64,000 bases of DNA from Cognatundibacterium luofuense (GTDB taxonomy: Bacteria; Pseudomonadota; Gammaproteobacteria; Burkholderiales; Burkholderiaceae_D), in contig NZ_JAGSPN010000001.1 in NCBI RefSeq assembly GCF_018139685.1, positions 62,001 through 126,000 of the forward strand, given 5' to 3'. Under the pieces are notes generated by a model, which saw nothing but the letters and a program-made list of their open reading frames with translations, ran no database searches and was not told the origin of the DNA. Position 1 is the stretch's first letter; every line of letters starts with the position of its first letter. This document shows, one piece after another, positions 18,104 to 27,039 of this stretch. The translations under genes and the position numbers were made by a program.

Positions 18104-19432
18104 TTGAATACACAGCAATCCTGGGTAGCACGCAGTCTGCAGTCAGTCTGGCACCCTTGTACCCAAATGCAGCATCACGAAAGTATGCCGCTGATCCCTC
18201 TCAGTCACGGACGTGGTCCGTGGCTGTATGACATGGATGGCAAGCGTTATTACGATGCAGTCAGCTCCTGGTGGGTCAATCTGTTCGGTCATGCTAATCC
18301 GCGTATTGGTAATGCTCTCAAGCAACAGCTCGATCAGTTAGAGCACGCGATGCTGGCCGGTTTCACACATGAACCGGTGATTCAGTTGTCAGAACGCTTA
18401 TCCGCGCTGACGAATCACCAGCTTGGTCATTGTTTTTATGCATCGGACGGTGCATCAGCGACGGAAATTGCCCTGAAGATGAGTTTTCATTTCTGGCGCA
18501 ATCATGGCAACACGGAAAAGCAGGAATTTATCTGTCTGAAAGGCAGTTACCACGGTGAAACCGTTGGTGCGCTGGCGGTAACGGATGTCAGTTTATTCCG
18601 GGAAGCGTATGGTCCTATGCTGCAGAGAGCACATGTGATCGCCTCGCCGGATGCGCGTCAGGCAGCAGAAGGTGAAACCGCGTTGCAAGTCGCAGAGCGT
18701 GCGCTGGCAGAAGCGGAAGCGCTGATGCTGCAGCGTGAAGGCCGCATTGCCGCCATTATTGTTGAGCCGCTGATACAGTGTGCTACCGGTATGGCGATGT
18801 ACGATGTTGCCTATCTGCAGGGCTTGCGCCGTTTGTGTGACCGCTATCAGATTCATCTGATAGCCGATGAAATTGCAGTGGGTTGCGGACGTACAGGTAC
18901 TTTTTTTGCCTGTGAACAGGCGGAAATCTGGCCGGACTTTATCACGCTGTCCAAAGGCATCAGCGGTGGTTATTTGCCGCTGAGTCTGGTGATGACGACG
19001 GATACTGTATATCAGGCCTTCTATGACCAGGATATACGGCGCGGTTTTCTGCATTCGCATTCGTATACCGGCAATGCGCTGGCATGCCGCGCTGCAATGG
19101 CGACGCTGGATATTTTTGAAGAAGATCAGGTTTTGCAGAGCAATGTACTGAAAGCACAGGAGTTATCGTTTGCGTTTGCACCGTTCGCCGCAATGCCTGA
19201 AGTAAAGCATTTACGTCAGCGCGGCATGATACTCGCGTTTGATGTGCAGACAACAGCAGAGCAGAGCCGTGATTTCTCCAGACGGTTTTTTACGACGGCG
19301 CTGCAGCACGAATGTCTGATCCGTCCGATCGGGAATACGGTGTATCTGATGCCGCCGTATGTGATGAACAGTGAAGAAATTCAGTGGCTGGCCAGTACCA
19401 CGAAACAGGTTTTACACGAGGTTTTAGTATGA
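18104..19432 (+). CDS. bioA: Adenosylmethionine-8-amino-7-oxononanoate aminotransferase
   Basis: 442 residues from the TTG at 18104, chosen because AGGAAG sits five bases upstream and the family begins at about this point; the frame stays open further upstream but without homology. PLP enzyme that makes 7,8-diaminopelargonate using SAM as amino donor. SSWWVNLFGHANPRI and FYASDGASATEIALKM are BioA motifs, IADEIAVGCGRTGTFFACE is the cofactor Asp region, and Lys284 in LSKGISGGYLP is the Schiff-base lysine. First gene of a tight bioAFDB operon with four-base overlaps to bioF and then bioD. Confidence 0.93.
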   Translation: MNTQQSWVARSLQSVWHPCTQMQHHESMPLIPLSHGRGPWLYDMDGKRYYDAVSSWWVNLFGHANPRIGNALKQQLDQLEHAMLAGFTHEPVIQLSERLSALTNHQLGHCFYASDGASATEIALKMSFHFWRNHGNTEKQEFICLKGSYHGETVGALAVTDVSLFREAYGPMLQRAHVIASPDARQAAEGETALQVAERALAEAEALMLQREGRIAAIIVEPLIQCATGMAMYDVAYLQGLRRLCDRYQIHLIADEIAVGCGRTGTFFACEQAEIWPDFITLSKGISGGYLPLSLVMTTDTVYQAFYDQDIRRGFLHSHSYTGNALACRAAMATLDIFEEDQVLQSNVLKAQELSFAFAPFAAMPEVKHLRQRGMILAFDVQTTAEQSRDFSRRFFTTALQHECLIRPIGNTVYLMPPYVMNSEEIQWLASTTKQVLHEVLV

Positions 19433-20691
19433 AGCGAGAACAGCAGGCCGTACAGGCTGCAGTTCCGGAAGCAGCAGGGATGCCTCTGCTGCAGGATTTG
19501 CAAGCGCAGTTAAATGAACTGGATGAGCAGCACTTGCTGCGTCAGCGTCGCACGGTGGATCAGGTGCGCGGCGCGCACTATAAAACTGACGGGCAGAATT
19601 TACTCGGTTTCTGCAGTAATGATTATCTGGGTCTCGCAACGCATCCGGCTGTTGTACAAGCCTTGCAGGAAGGTGCAGCCAAATACGGCGCAGGCAGTGG
19701 CGCATCGCATCTGATCAGTGGTCACAGCCGCGCACACGCTGCACTTGAAGAGCAACTGGCAGCGTGGATGTCGCCGTGCATCGATCAGGCGCGGGCATTG
19801 TATTTCTGCACTGGTTATATGGCGAATCTGGCAGTGATTACGGCGCTCAGCGGTAAAGATGCTGCAGTATTTTCTGAAGAGCTGAATCATGCATCGATCA
19901 TTGATGCGGTACGTCTTTCGCGCGCCGAAACATCGATATTCCGTCATGGTGACCTGACTCAGCTGGAACAGCAATTGCAGGCGTGTACCCGCCATAAAAA
20001 GCTGGTGGTGACGGACAGTGTATTTAGCATGGATGGCAATATTGCAGATATTCCAGCCTTGCTGCGTTTGTGCGAGCAATATGATGCCTGGCTGGTGGTT
20101 GATGATGCGCACGGATTCGGCGTGCTCGGTGAGCACGGACGCGGTGTACTGGAACATTTTTCTTTGCGCTCGCCGAATCTGATTTACATGGGCACACTTG
20201 GTAAGGCCGCCGGTGTCGGTGGCGCATTTGTTGCAGCCCATGAGACCGTGATTGAGTGGCTGATTCAGAAAGCCAGACCGTATATTTATACCACCGCTGC
20301 AGCACCGGCACTGGCACATGCGTTGCAAACCAGTATTGCGCTGATCAGCGGTGATGAGGGACAGCAACGTCGTCAGCATTTACGTCAGCTGATCCGCATG
20401 TTCAGTAATGGTCTGAATTTACGCGACTGGACATTATTGTCCTCGCAAACGGCAATTCAGCCTGTGGTGATTGGTGAAAACGCGGCAATGCTGCAGGCGG
20501 CAGATACTTTAAGGAAGCAGGGTTACTGGGTTGGTGCGATCCGTCCGCCTACAGTCCCTGTCGGAACTGCACGTCTGCGTGTCACGCTGACCGCAGCGCA
20601 TCAGATTGCGGATGTGCATATGCTGGTGCAGGCAATGAATCGTATGAACCAGATGGCATATATTGCTCAGTGCTTTGCAGAGGTGGCATGA
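19429..20691 (+). CDS. bioF: 8-amino-7-oxononanoate synthase
   Basis: 420 residues from the ATG at 19429, which overlaps the bioA stop (ATGA). PLP enzyme that condenses pimeloyl-ACP/CoA with alanine. GFCSNDYLGLATHP, GAGSGASHLISGH, DDAHGFGVLGEHGRG and Lys259 in YMGTLGKAAGVGG are all present, as is the C-terminal VPVGTARLRVTLTAAH. Somewhat longer than the E. coli protein, mainly through about 20 extra N-terminal residues. Confidence 0.95.
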   Translation: MKREQQAVQAAVPEAAGMPLLQDLQAQLNELDEQHLLRQRRTVDQVRGAHYKTDGQNLLGFCSNDYLGLATHPAVVQALQEGAAKYGAGSGASHLISGHSRAHAALEEQLAAWMSPCIDQARALYFCTGYMANLAVITALSGKDAAVFSEELNHASIIDAVRLSRAETSIFRHGDLTQLEQQLQACTRHKKLVVTDSVFSMDGNIADIPALLRLCEQYDAWLVVDDAHGFGVLGEHGRGVLEHFSLRSPNLIYMGTLGKAAGVGGAFVAAHETVIEWLIQKARPYIYTTAAAPALAHALQTSIALISGDEGQQRRQHLRQLIRMFSNGLNLRDWTLLSSQTAIQPVVIGENAAMLQAADTLRKQGYWVGAIRPPTVPVGTARLRVTLTAAHQIADVHMLVQAMNRMNQMAYIAQCFAEVA

Positions 20692-21383
20692 GTATGCGGC
20701 AACACGATTATTTTATTACCGGCACAGATACGGAAATCGGTAAAACCTTTGTCACCAGCGCTTTACTGCAGGCTTTCAGCCAGCAGGGTATCTCCAGTCT
20801 GGGACTGAAGCCGATTGCGTCCGGTGCTGAATTGCGCGACGGTATATGGCATAACGAGGATGTGGACAGCCTGATGCAGGCGTCCAGTGTGAAACGCAGC
20901 CAGTCCGAAGTCTGCCCCTATCTGATGCAAACACCGGCAGCTCCTCATATCGTGGCCGCCCGGGAGAATGTCCGGCTTGATCCGCAAGTCATTGTGCAGG
21001 CGTATCAGCAGGCAACAATGCATGCAGACGCCGTCATGGTCGAAGGTGTCGGCGGTTTTCATGTGCCATTGCTGGACGATCTGAGTACGGCTGATCTGGC
21101 GCAGCAACTGAATTTGCCGGTGATACTGGTGGTAGGAATGCGTCTGGGTTGTATTAATCATGCATTACTGACTGCGGAAGCGATTGCTGCACGCGGTCTG
21201 CGCCTGGCGGGCTGGGTTGCAAATACTGTCGATACCGCCATGCTGTTTCAGGCTGAAAATATTGAAGCATTACAGAAGCGGATACATGTGCCCATGCTTG
21301 GGCATATACCGCGTCTGCACGATGCGGCGCCGCTGGCATGGGCTAAGGCCGGTGCCTGTCTGGATCTGAATTTACTGAAGTAA
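20688..21383 (+). CDS. bioD: Dethiobiotin synthetase
   Basis: 231 residues; the ATG at 20688 overlaps the bioF stop (ATGA), and a second ATG two codons on is possible. ATP-dependent ring closure of diaminopelargonate with CO2. P-loop [15 protein letters not shown] at the N-terminus, KPIASGAE for the substrate, [11 protein letters not shown] for the metal-binding acid, and the family C-terminal GHIPRL. Ends ten bases before bioB. Confidence 0.94.
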   Translation: MSMRQHDYFITGTDTEIGKTFVTSALLQAFSQQGISSLGLKPIASGAELRDGIWHNEDVDSLMQASSVKRSQSEVCPYLMQTPAAPHIVAARENVRLDPQVIVQAYQQATMHADAVMVEGVGGFHVPLLDDLSTADLAQQLNLPVILVVGMRLGCINHALLTAEAIAARGLRLAGWVANTVDTAMLFQAENIEALQKRIHVPMLGHIPRLHDAAPLAWAKAGACLDLNLLK

Positions 21384-21393
21384 AGGAATAACT

Positions 21394-22416
21394 ATGCAAG
21401 CTGAAAATCAACAAACTCTGCACTTTCAGGCTCCGGTACGCCAGATCGAAGCAGAAACCTGGCCTGTCGATGAAGTGATGGCATTGTTTGACCTGCCATT
21501 TACCGATCTGATGCACAAGGCACAAACCACGCACCGTGCTAACTTCCCGGATGGTGATGTAGAGCTGGCGACGCTGCTATCGATTAAAACCGGTGGTTGC
21601 GAAGAGGATTGCGGTTATTGTCCGCAGGCCGCGCGTTACGACACCGGTGTCGAAGCGAAAAAAATTCTGGATGTACGTGAAGTGCTGGATGCAGCAAAAG
21701 CTGCCCGTGAAAACGGTGCGACTCGTTTCTGTATGGGGGCTGCATGGCGTTCGCCAAAAGACCGCGACATCGAGAAAGTCGAAACCATGGTGCGCGAAGT
21801 CAAGGCACTGGGTCTGGAAACCTGCGCCACACTGGGTATGCTGAAAGAAGAACAGGCGCAACGTCTGGCAGCCGCCGGTCTGGATTACTACAACCATAAT
21901 CTTGATACCGCGCCGGAGTTTTACGACAAGGTGATTTCCACCCGTGAATATCAGGATCGTCTGGATACGCTGGGTCATGTCCGCAGCGCGGGTCTGAAAG
22001 TTTGCTGTGGCGGTATCGTCGGTATGGGTGAAAGCCGCCGTCAGCGCGCAGGTCTTATTTCTCAGCTGGCGAATCTGAATCCGTATCCGGAATCCGTGCC
22101 GGTCAACCATCTGGTACAGGTCGAAGGCACGCCATTACACGGTTTGCCACCGCTGGATCCGCTGGAATTTGTACGCACGATTGCGGTTGCCCGTATCACG
22201 ATGCCAAAAGCACGTGTCCGCTTATCCGCTGGCCGCCGCGAACTGGGCGAAGCGGTGCAGGCAATGTGTTTCCTCGCCGGTGCGAATTCGATTTTCTACG
22301 GTGACAAATTGCTGACAACCGACAATCCTGAAGCCGAAGACGACCGCGTTCTGCTGGACAAGCTCGGTCTGAAAACCCGCAACAAAATTGAAAGCAAATC
22401 AGGCAGCTGCAGCTGA
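21394..22416 (+). CDS. bioB: Biotin synthase
   Basis: 340 residues, AAAGGAA before the ATG. Radical-SAM enzyme that inserts sulfur into dethiobiotin. The 4Fe-4S site is [11 protein letters not shown] (Cys69, Cys73, Cys76); the ligands of the second cluster are in [19 protein letters not shown] and [12 protein letters not shown], and the Arg in ARVRLSAGR completes it. Last of the four bio genes here. bioC and bioH, which supply the pimeloyl precursor, are not recognisable in the window. Confidence 0.97.
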   Translation: MQAENQQTLHFQAPVRQIEAETWPVDEVMALFDLPFTDLMHKAQTTHRANFPDGDVELATLLSIKTGGCEEDCGYCPQAARYDTGVEAKKILDVREVLDAAKAARENGATRFCMGAAWRSPKDRDIEKVETMVREVKALGLETCATLGMLKEEQAQRLAAAGLDYYNHNLDTAPEFYDKVISTREYQDRLDTLGHVRSAGLKVCCGGIVGMGESRRQRAGLISQLANLNPYPESVPVNHLVQVEGTPLHGLPPLDPLEFVRTIAVARITMPKARVRLSAGRRELGEAVQAMCFLAGANSIFYGDKLLTTDNPEAEDDRVLLDKLGLKTRNKIESKSGSCS

Positions 22417-22454
22417 TTCTGATCAATATCCGCACGGATGGTTCGTTCCCTGAT

Positions 22455-22493
22455 AACCGGATTTCACCAGCCACAAGCTGCTGTGATCCGGTT
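22455..22493 (+). other. Long imperfect hairpin between bioB and liuD
   Basis: AACCGGA (22455-22461) pairs with TCCGGTT (22487-22493), enclosing TCAC/GTGA and CAGC/GCTG with small bulges. There is no U-tract, so it is not a classic terminator. It marks the junction where the biotin block ends and the liu genes resume, and may set relative mRNA stability. Confidence 0.5.
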
Positions 22494-22550
22494 AACGCAG
22501 GCAAGAGATAAAGCATTTCTAACCAGATAACGATAAAGAAAGCGAGATAC

Positions 22551-24554
22551 ATGTTTACCAAAATCCTGATCGCCAATCGCGGCGAAATTGCATGCCGTGT
22601 TGCTGCTACTGCACGCCGTATGGGTATCCGTACGGTTGCTGTCTATTCAGAAGCAGATGCCGGTGCAAAACACGTCGCCGTCTGCGATGAGGCAGTGTGC
22701 ATTGGACCTGCTGCAGCGAAAGAAAGCTATCTGCGTGCAGAAAAGCTGATCGAAGTGGCGCTGGCAACCGGCGCGCAGGCGATTCATCCCGGATATGGTT
22801 TCTTGTCTGAAAACGCGGAATTTGCAAAAGCTTGTGCCGAAAAAGGGCTGGTTTTTATCGGCCCGCCTGCCAGCGCGATTGATGCGATGGGCAGTAAGTC
22901 TGCCGCAAAAGCACTGATGGAAAAAGCCGGTGTGCCGCTGGTTCCCGGCTACCACGGAGATCAGCAGGATACGGCCTTCCTGAATGCGCAGGCTGATGCA
23001 ATCGGCTATCCGGTATTGCTGAAAGCCAGTGCCGGTGGCGGTGGTAAAGGCATGCGTGTCGTCGAAAAATCGGCAGATTTCGCGGATGCGCTGGCCTCGT
23101 GCAAACGTGAAGCGATCAATTCGTTTGGCGACGATAAAGTGCTGGTGGAAAAATATCTGCAGCGTCCGCGCCATATCGAGATTCAGGTATTTGCAGATAC
23201 CCATGGCAATTGCGTGTATCTGTTTGAGCGTGATTGCTCGGTGCAGCGCCGCCATCAGAAAGTGATTGAAGAAGCACCGGCCCCGGGTATGACTGCAGAA
23301 CGTCGTCAGGCGATGGGTGAAGCTGCGGTAGCTGCTGCACGTGCCGTTGGCTATGTCGGTGCAGGAACAGTGGAATTTATCGCGAATCAGGAAGGTAGTT
23401 TCTATTTCATGGAAATGAATACCCGATTGCAGGTGGAGCATCCGGTCACTGAAATGATTACCGGTACCGATCTGGTTGAATGGCAGTTAAGAGTTGCAGC
23501 AGGTGAACAACTGCCTGCTCAGCAAGCCGCACTGCAGATCAACGGCCATGCGATTGAAGCCCGTATCTACGCAGAAAATCCGGAAAAAGGCTTTTTGCCA
23601 TCGATCGGTACACTGAAATATCTGCGCACGCCTGAAGCTGTGGAATTCAGTCTGGGGCAGGGTAATGAACCGGCTGCTTTCCGTATCGACAGCGGTGTCC
23701 GTGAAGGCGATACGATTTCGCCATTCTATGATCCGATGATCGCCAAAATGATAGTCTGGGGCAAAGACCGCACCGAAGCACTGGCGCGTATGCGGCAGGC
23801 GCTGGCGCAATACCGCATTGTCGGCTTGCATACGAATATCGCTTTCCTGTCGCGGCTGATGCATTCCGCACCGTTCACACAGGCGGATCTGGATACCGGT
23901 CTGATCGAACGTCATCACGACAGTCTGTTCCCGGCAGCAGTGCCACCGACAGCAGCAGTGCTGGCGCTGGCAGTGGCAGGTTTGTTACAGAACGAGCAGC
24001 AGGCCGGTTCCGATCCGTGGCAGAGCAGCCACGGCTGGCGTATGAATCTGCCGCTGATCCGCACGCTGAATTTCAGCGAAGAAGAACAGCAGATTGCGGT
24101 CAGCCTGCAATACGGTGCCGGCGGTGCGCATCAGTTACAGGCGGGTGATACAAAGTGCGCGATGCAAATCCGTCAAGCACAAGCAGGTCAGATTCAGTTA
24201 AGTCTGGATGCGCATACGATCAGCGGTGAAGTGATCTGGGATGGTGAGAAAGTACATGTGTTCACGGGTGGACAGCATACAGAATTGCATTATCACGATC
24301 CGCTGGCACATGCCGGTGATGCCGAAGCCGAAGGCGGGCGTCTGACAGCACCGATGCCGGGGAAAATCGTTGCGGTCATGACAGAAAAAGGGCGTGCCGT
24401 GAAAAAAGGCGAACCTTTGCTGATCATGGAAGCCATGAAAATGGAGCATACGATCTCTGCACCGCATGACGGTGAAATTGCCGAGATTCTGTATGCGGTC
24501 GGCGACCAGGTCAGTGAAGGCGCACAGTTACTGGCTTTTGCCCAAACGCATTAA
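22551..24554 (+). CDS. liuD: Methylcrotonoyl-CoA carboxylase, biotin carboxylase/BCCP (alpha) subunit
   Basis: 667 residues. The N-terminal biotin carboxylase (about 1-450) has KILIANRGEIACRV, the ATP loop KASAGGGGKGMRVV, HIEIQVFADTHGNCVYLFERDCSVQRRHQKVIEEAP and FYFMEMNTRLQVEHPVTE. A middle BT-type domain follows, and the C-terminal biotinyl domain carries the target Lys630 in EAMKMEH. It carboxylates its own biotin for transfer by LiuB. It requires biotin, and the gene lies directly after bioAFDB. Confidence 0.95.
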   Translation: MFTKILIANRGEIACRVAATARRMGIRTVAVYSEADAGAKHVAVCDEAVCIGPAAAKESYLRAEKLIEVALATGAQAIHPGYGFLSENAEFAKACAEKGLVFIGPPASAIDAMGSKSAAKALMEKAGVPLVPGYHGDQQDTAFLNAQADAIGYPVLLKASAGGGGKGMRVVEKSADFADALASCKREAINSFGDDKVLVEKYLQRPRHIEIQVFADTHGNCVYLFERDCSVQRRHQKVIEEAPAPGMTAERRQAMGEAAVAAARAVGYVGAGTVEFIANQEGSFYFMEMNTRLQVEHPVTEMITGTDLVEWQLRVAAGEQLPAQQAALQINGHAIEARIYAENPEKGFLPSIGTLKYLRTPEAVEFSLGQGNEPAAFRIDSGVREGDTISPFYDPMIAKMIVWGKDRTEALARMRQALAQYRIVGLHTNIAFLSRLMHSAPFTQADLDTGLIERHHDSLFPAAVPPTAAVLALAVAGLLQNEQQAGSDPWQSSHGWRMNLPLIRTLNFSEEEQQIAVSLQYGAGGAHQLQAGDTKCAMQIRQAQAGQIQLSLDAHTISGEVIWDGEKVHVFTGGQHTELHYHDPLAHAGDAEAEGGRLTAPMPGKIVAVMTEKGRAVKKGEPLLIMEAMKMEHTISAPHDGEIAEILYAVGDQVSEGAQLLAFAQTH

Positions 24555-24563
24555 TTGTTGAAC

Positions 24564-24583
24564 GCGGCCTGCCTGCAGGCCGC
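24564..24583. other. GC-rich intercistronic hairpin before pdxJ
   Basis: GCGGCCTGC (24564-24572) pairs with GCAGGCCGC (24575-24583) with only two bases between, then AGAAAGGAAATC, which holds the pdxJ ribosome binding site. No U-tract. Likely an mRNA stability or processing element. Confidence 0.5.
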
Positions 24584-24603
24584 AGCAGAAAGGAAATCGC
24601 AGC

Positions 24604-25335
24604 ATGACCTTGTTATCAGTGAATATTAATAAAGTAGCGCTGATCCGCAATTCGCGCGGACGCAACTATCCGGATGTGGCAGCGTTTGCTGCACGTTGTC
24701 TGGATCTGGGAGCGGCGGGCGTTACGCTGCATCCGCGTCCTGATCAGCGTCATGCACGTTACAGCGATGTGGAAACCCTGGGTGCATTGTGTCAGGCACG
24801 CGGGGTTGAACTGAATGTGGAAGGATATCCTACACGTGAGTTTATGGATGTGGTGATTGCAGCCCGTCCGGCGCAATGTACTTTGGTGCCGGATGAACCG
24901 GGTCAGCTGACTTCGGATCATGGCTGGGATTTACGCCGCCATGAAAAGCAATTGCGTGAAGTGATTGCAGAACTCAGTGCGCACGGCATACGCAGCAGTT
25001 TATTTGTTGATTACGATAATGCAGATATTCCTTTTGCACGTGAACTCGGTGCCGACCGTGTTGAGCTGTACACCGAACCGTACGCAGAAACCTATGGTCA
25101 GCCTGAAAATGCGGCAATCTGGCAGGGGTTTGCTGATGCTGCGAAGCTCGCACAGGATGCCGGACTGGGTGTGAATGCCGGTCACGATCTGAATCTGGAA
25201 AATCTCGGACGCTTCCTGCAGATTCCGGGCATTCTGGAAGTTTCCATTGGTCATGCGATTGTGGTCGAATGTCTGGAGATGGGTGTGCAGCAAGTGATGC
25301 AAGCTTATCAGTCCATTATTCAGGCAGCAGCCTGA
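24604..25335 (+). CDS. pdxJ: Pyridoxine 5'-phosphate synthase
   Basis: 243 residues, AAAGGAA before the ATG. Condenses 1-deoxyxylulose 5-phosphate with aminoacetone phosphate in the last ring-forming step of de novo vitamin B6 synthesis. SVNINKVALIRNSRG, GVTLHPRPDQRHARYSDV, ELNVEGYPT, VPDEPGQLTSDHGWD and GHDLNLENL are the PdxJ signatures, with the phosphate- and metal-binding residues kept. In many proteobacteria pdxJ follows era-recO; here it is between liuD and liuE, apparently in the same transcription unit. BioA and BioF upstream are PLP enzymes. Confidence 0.95.
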   Translation: MTLLSVNINKVALIRNSRGRNYPDVAAFAARCLDLGAAGVTLHPRPDQRHARYSDVETLGALCQARGVELNVEGYPTREFMDVVIAARPAQCTLVPDEPGQLTSDHGWDLRRHEKQLREVIAELSAHGIRSSLFVDYDNADIPFARELGADRVELYTEPYAETYGQPENAAIWQGFADAAKLAQDAGLGVNAGHDLNLENLGRFLQIPGILEVSIGHAIVVECLEMGVQQVMQAYQSIIQAAA

Positions 25336-25354
25336 AATTTCAGCGGAGAAAATC

Positions 25355-26272
25355 ATGTCTGCGACCTTACCTGAATACGTCAAACTGGTGGAAGTCGGCC
25401 CGCGCGACGGATTGCAAAATGAAAAAGAAGCGATTCCTGCCGAAGTCAAAATTGAGCTGGTGAATCGTCTGAGTAATGCCGGATTTGCCAACATTGAAGC
25501 GGCATCGTTTGTATCGCCGAAATGGGTGCCGCAGATGGCGACTTCAGCGGAAGTGATGGCAGGTATTACCCGTCGTGAAGGCACGATTTATTCTGCGCTG
25601 ACACCGAATATGAAGGGCTTCGAAGCAGCGCTCGCTGCCGGTGCCGCAGAAGTAGTGATTTTCAGTTCCGCATCGGAAGCCTTCGCACAAAAAAATATCA
25701 ACTGTTCGATAGAAGAATCGATTGCCCGTTTTCAGGATGTGGCTGCGGCTGCCAAAGCAAATGGCATTCGTCTGCGCGGCAGTATCAGTTGTTCTTTCGG
25801 TTGCCCGTATCAGGGCAGCGTTGCACCTGCTGCGGTGGCAGATGTGGTGCGCCGTATGCGTGATCTGGGCTGTGATGAAATCGATATTGCGGACACCATT
25901 GGTACCGGTACCGCGCGCCATGTACAGCAAGTGATGCAGACCGTGTCTTCGGAATTTCCGCTGACACAAATTGCCGGTCATTTCCATGATACTTACGGTC
26001 AGGCACTGGCGAATATTTACGCCAGTCTGGAAGCCGGTGTCACCATTTTCCATTCCAGCGTTGCGGGTCTCGGTGGCTGCCCGTATGCCAAAGGGGCAAC
26101 CGGTAATGTGGCAACGGAAGATGTGCTGTATTTGCTGCACGGACTGGGTATACGCACCGGTATCGATCTGGATCAGGTTGTGGATGCCGGGCAGTTTATC
26201 TCGGCCCATCTTGGCCGTCCTGCAGCCAGCCGCGCAGGAAATGCACTGGCCGCTAAACGCCGCGCTGACTGA
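25355..26272 (+). CDS. liuE: Hydroxymethylglutaryl-CoA lyase
   Basis: 305 residues, AGCGGAGA before the ATG. Cleaves HMG-CoA to acetyl-CoA and acetoacetate, the last specific step of leucine breakdown. VEVGPRDGLQNE holds the catalytic Arg/Asp, GHFHDTYGQALAN the metal-binding His pair, and VAGLGGCPYAKGATGNVATED the HMG-CoA lyase signature with the catalytic Cys. Last gene of the forward cluster; it converges on a reverse hydrolase gene only one base away. Confidence 0.95.
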   Translation: MSATLPEYVKLVEVGPRDGLQNEKEAIPAEVKIELVNRLSNAGFANIEAASFVSPKWVPQMATSAEVMAGITRREGTIYSALTPNMKGFEAALAAGAAEVVIFSSASEAFAQKNINCSIEESIARFQDVAAAAKANGIRLRGSISCSFGCPYQGSVAPAAVADVVRRMRDLGCDEIDIADTIGTGTARHVQQVMQTVSSEFPLTQIAGHFHDTYGQALANIYASLEAGVTIFHSSVAGLGGCPYAKGATGNVATEDVLYLLHGLGIRTGIDLDQVVDAGQFISAHLGRPAASRAGNALAAKRRAD

Positions 26273-26273
26273 G

Positions 26274-27023
26274 TCAGGGCGAACTTGCCCACTGACGTAT
26301 CTGGTGGATGATCCAGTCCGGATCATCCAGCGGTAAATCGTGCCCGGCATCAGGGTGGACGGCGCAACTGGCTTTCCAGTGCTGCGCCAGACTCAGGCTG
26401 CAGCCGGGGTCAACCAGCCGGTCTTTGGCGCCTGCGAGTATCAGTAAAGGGACTGCCGGTGTTTGCCGCGGCGCATGAAAGCGAATGGCCGCACTGAGCT
26501 GGCGCAGGGCGTTTTTACGGGTTACCGGATATTCCTGCGCATAGCTGCTGAAGCGATCCAGTACAGCGGGATTTTGCTGATGATGCTGGCTGGTCAGGCT
26601 CAGTAATAAACGCTCCCTTTGCGCAGGCTGACGTTGCCACAGCTGAGCCAGTAAGGCCGGATAATTTTCCGGCTTCAGCCGCCGGTAAAACGGATGATAT
26701 CCGGCGAGGCTGGTATTGATCAGCACCAGTCTGCGCACTTCGTGCGGAAAACGGCTGATCCAGTCGGTGGCGACCATGCCGCCCAGTGAAATTGCAATCA
26801 CACTGACCGGTTGCTGATCAGCATTTTCGCGTTTCAGTTCTTCTCTGAGAAAATCCGTCATGGCGCTGATGCGGGTCGGACTGGTTTCTTGCCAGCGGCT
26901 GCCATTGCCGGGGAAATCCGGTGTCAGTATTCTTTCATCCGGATACGCAGCAGCCAGCCGTGCGGGAAAATTTTCCCAGTGCCTTTGTTCACGCATCAGT
27001 CCGCGCAATAAAACCCAGGTCAT
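26274..27023 (-). CDS. Alpha/beta hydrolase
   Basis: 249 residues. AISLGGM holds the nucleophile (about Ser79, with Ala where the elbow usually starts with Gly), GAKDRLVDP the acid and DAGHDLPLDDP the His. No signal peptide, so cytosolic. PDFPGNG and the small cap domain suggest an esterase-like member. The neighbouring liu/bio genes invite a role in acyl-ester chemistry, but no motif marks a specific one. Convergent with liuE; starts 17 bases after the next upstream reverse gene ends, so probably transcribed with it. Confidence 0.8.
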   Translation of the reverse strand: MTWVLLRGLMREQRHWENFPARLAAAYPDERILTPDFPGNGSRWQETSPTRISAMTDFLREELKRENADQQPVSVIAISLGGMVATDWISRFPHEVRRLVLINTSLAGYHPFYRRLKPENYPALLAQLWQRQPAQRERLLLSLTSQHHQQNPAVLDRFSSYAQEYPVTRKNALRQLSAAIRFHAPRQTPAVPLLILAGAKDRLVDPGCSLSLAQHWKASCAVHPDAGHDLPLDDPDWIIHQIRQWASSP

Positions 27024-27039
27024 CGCTTCTTAGCTCCGT

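Noticed and set aside
26274-27023. Alpha/beta hydrolase as the missing BioH
   Set aside because: It is near the bio genes and has a full triad, but no BioH-specific sequence marks are visible and it is on the opposite strand beyond liuE; position alone is too weak.
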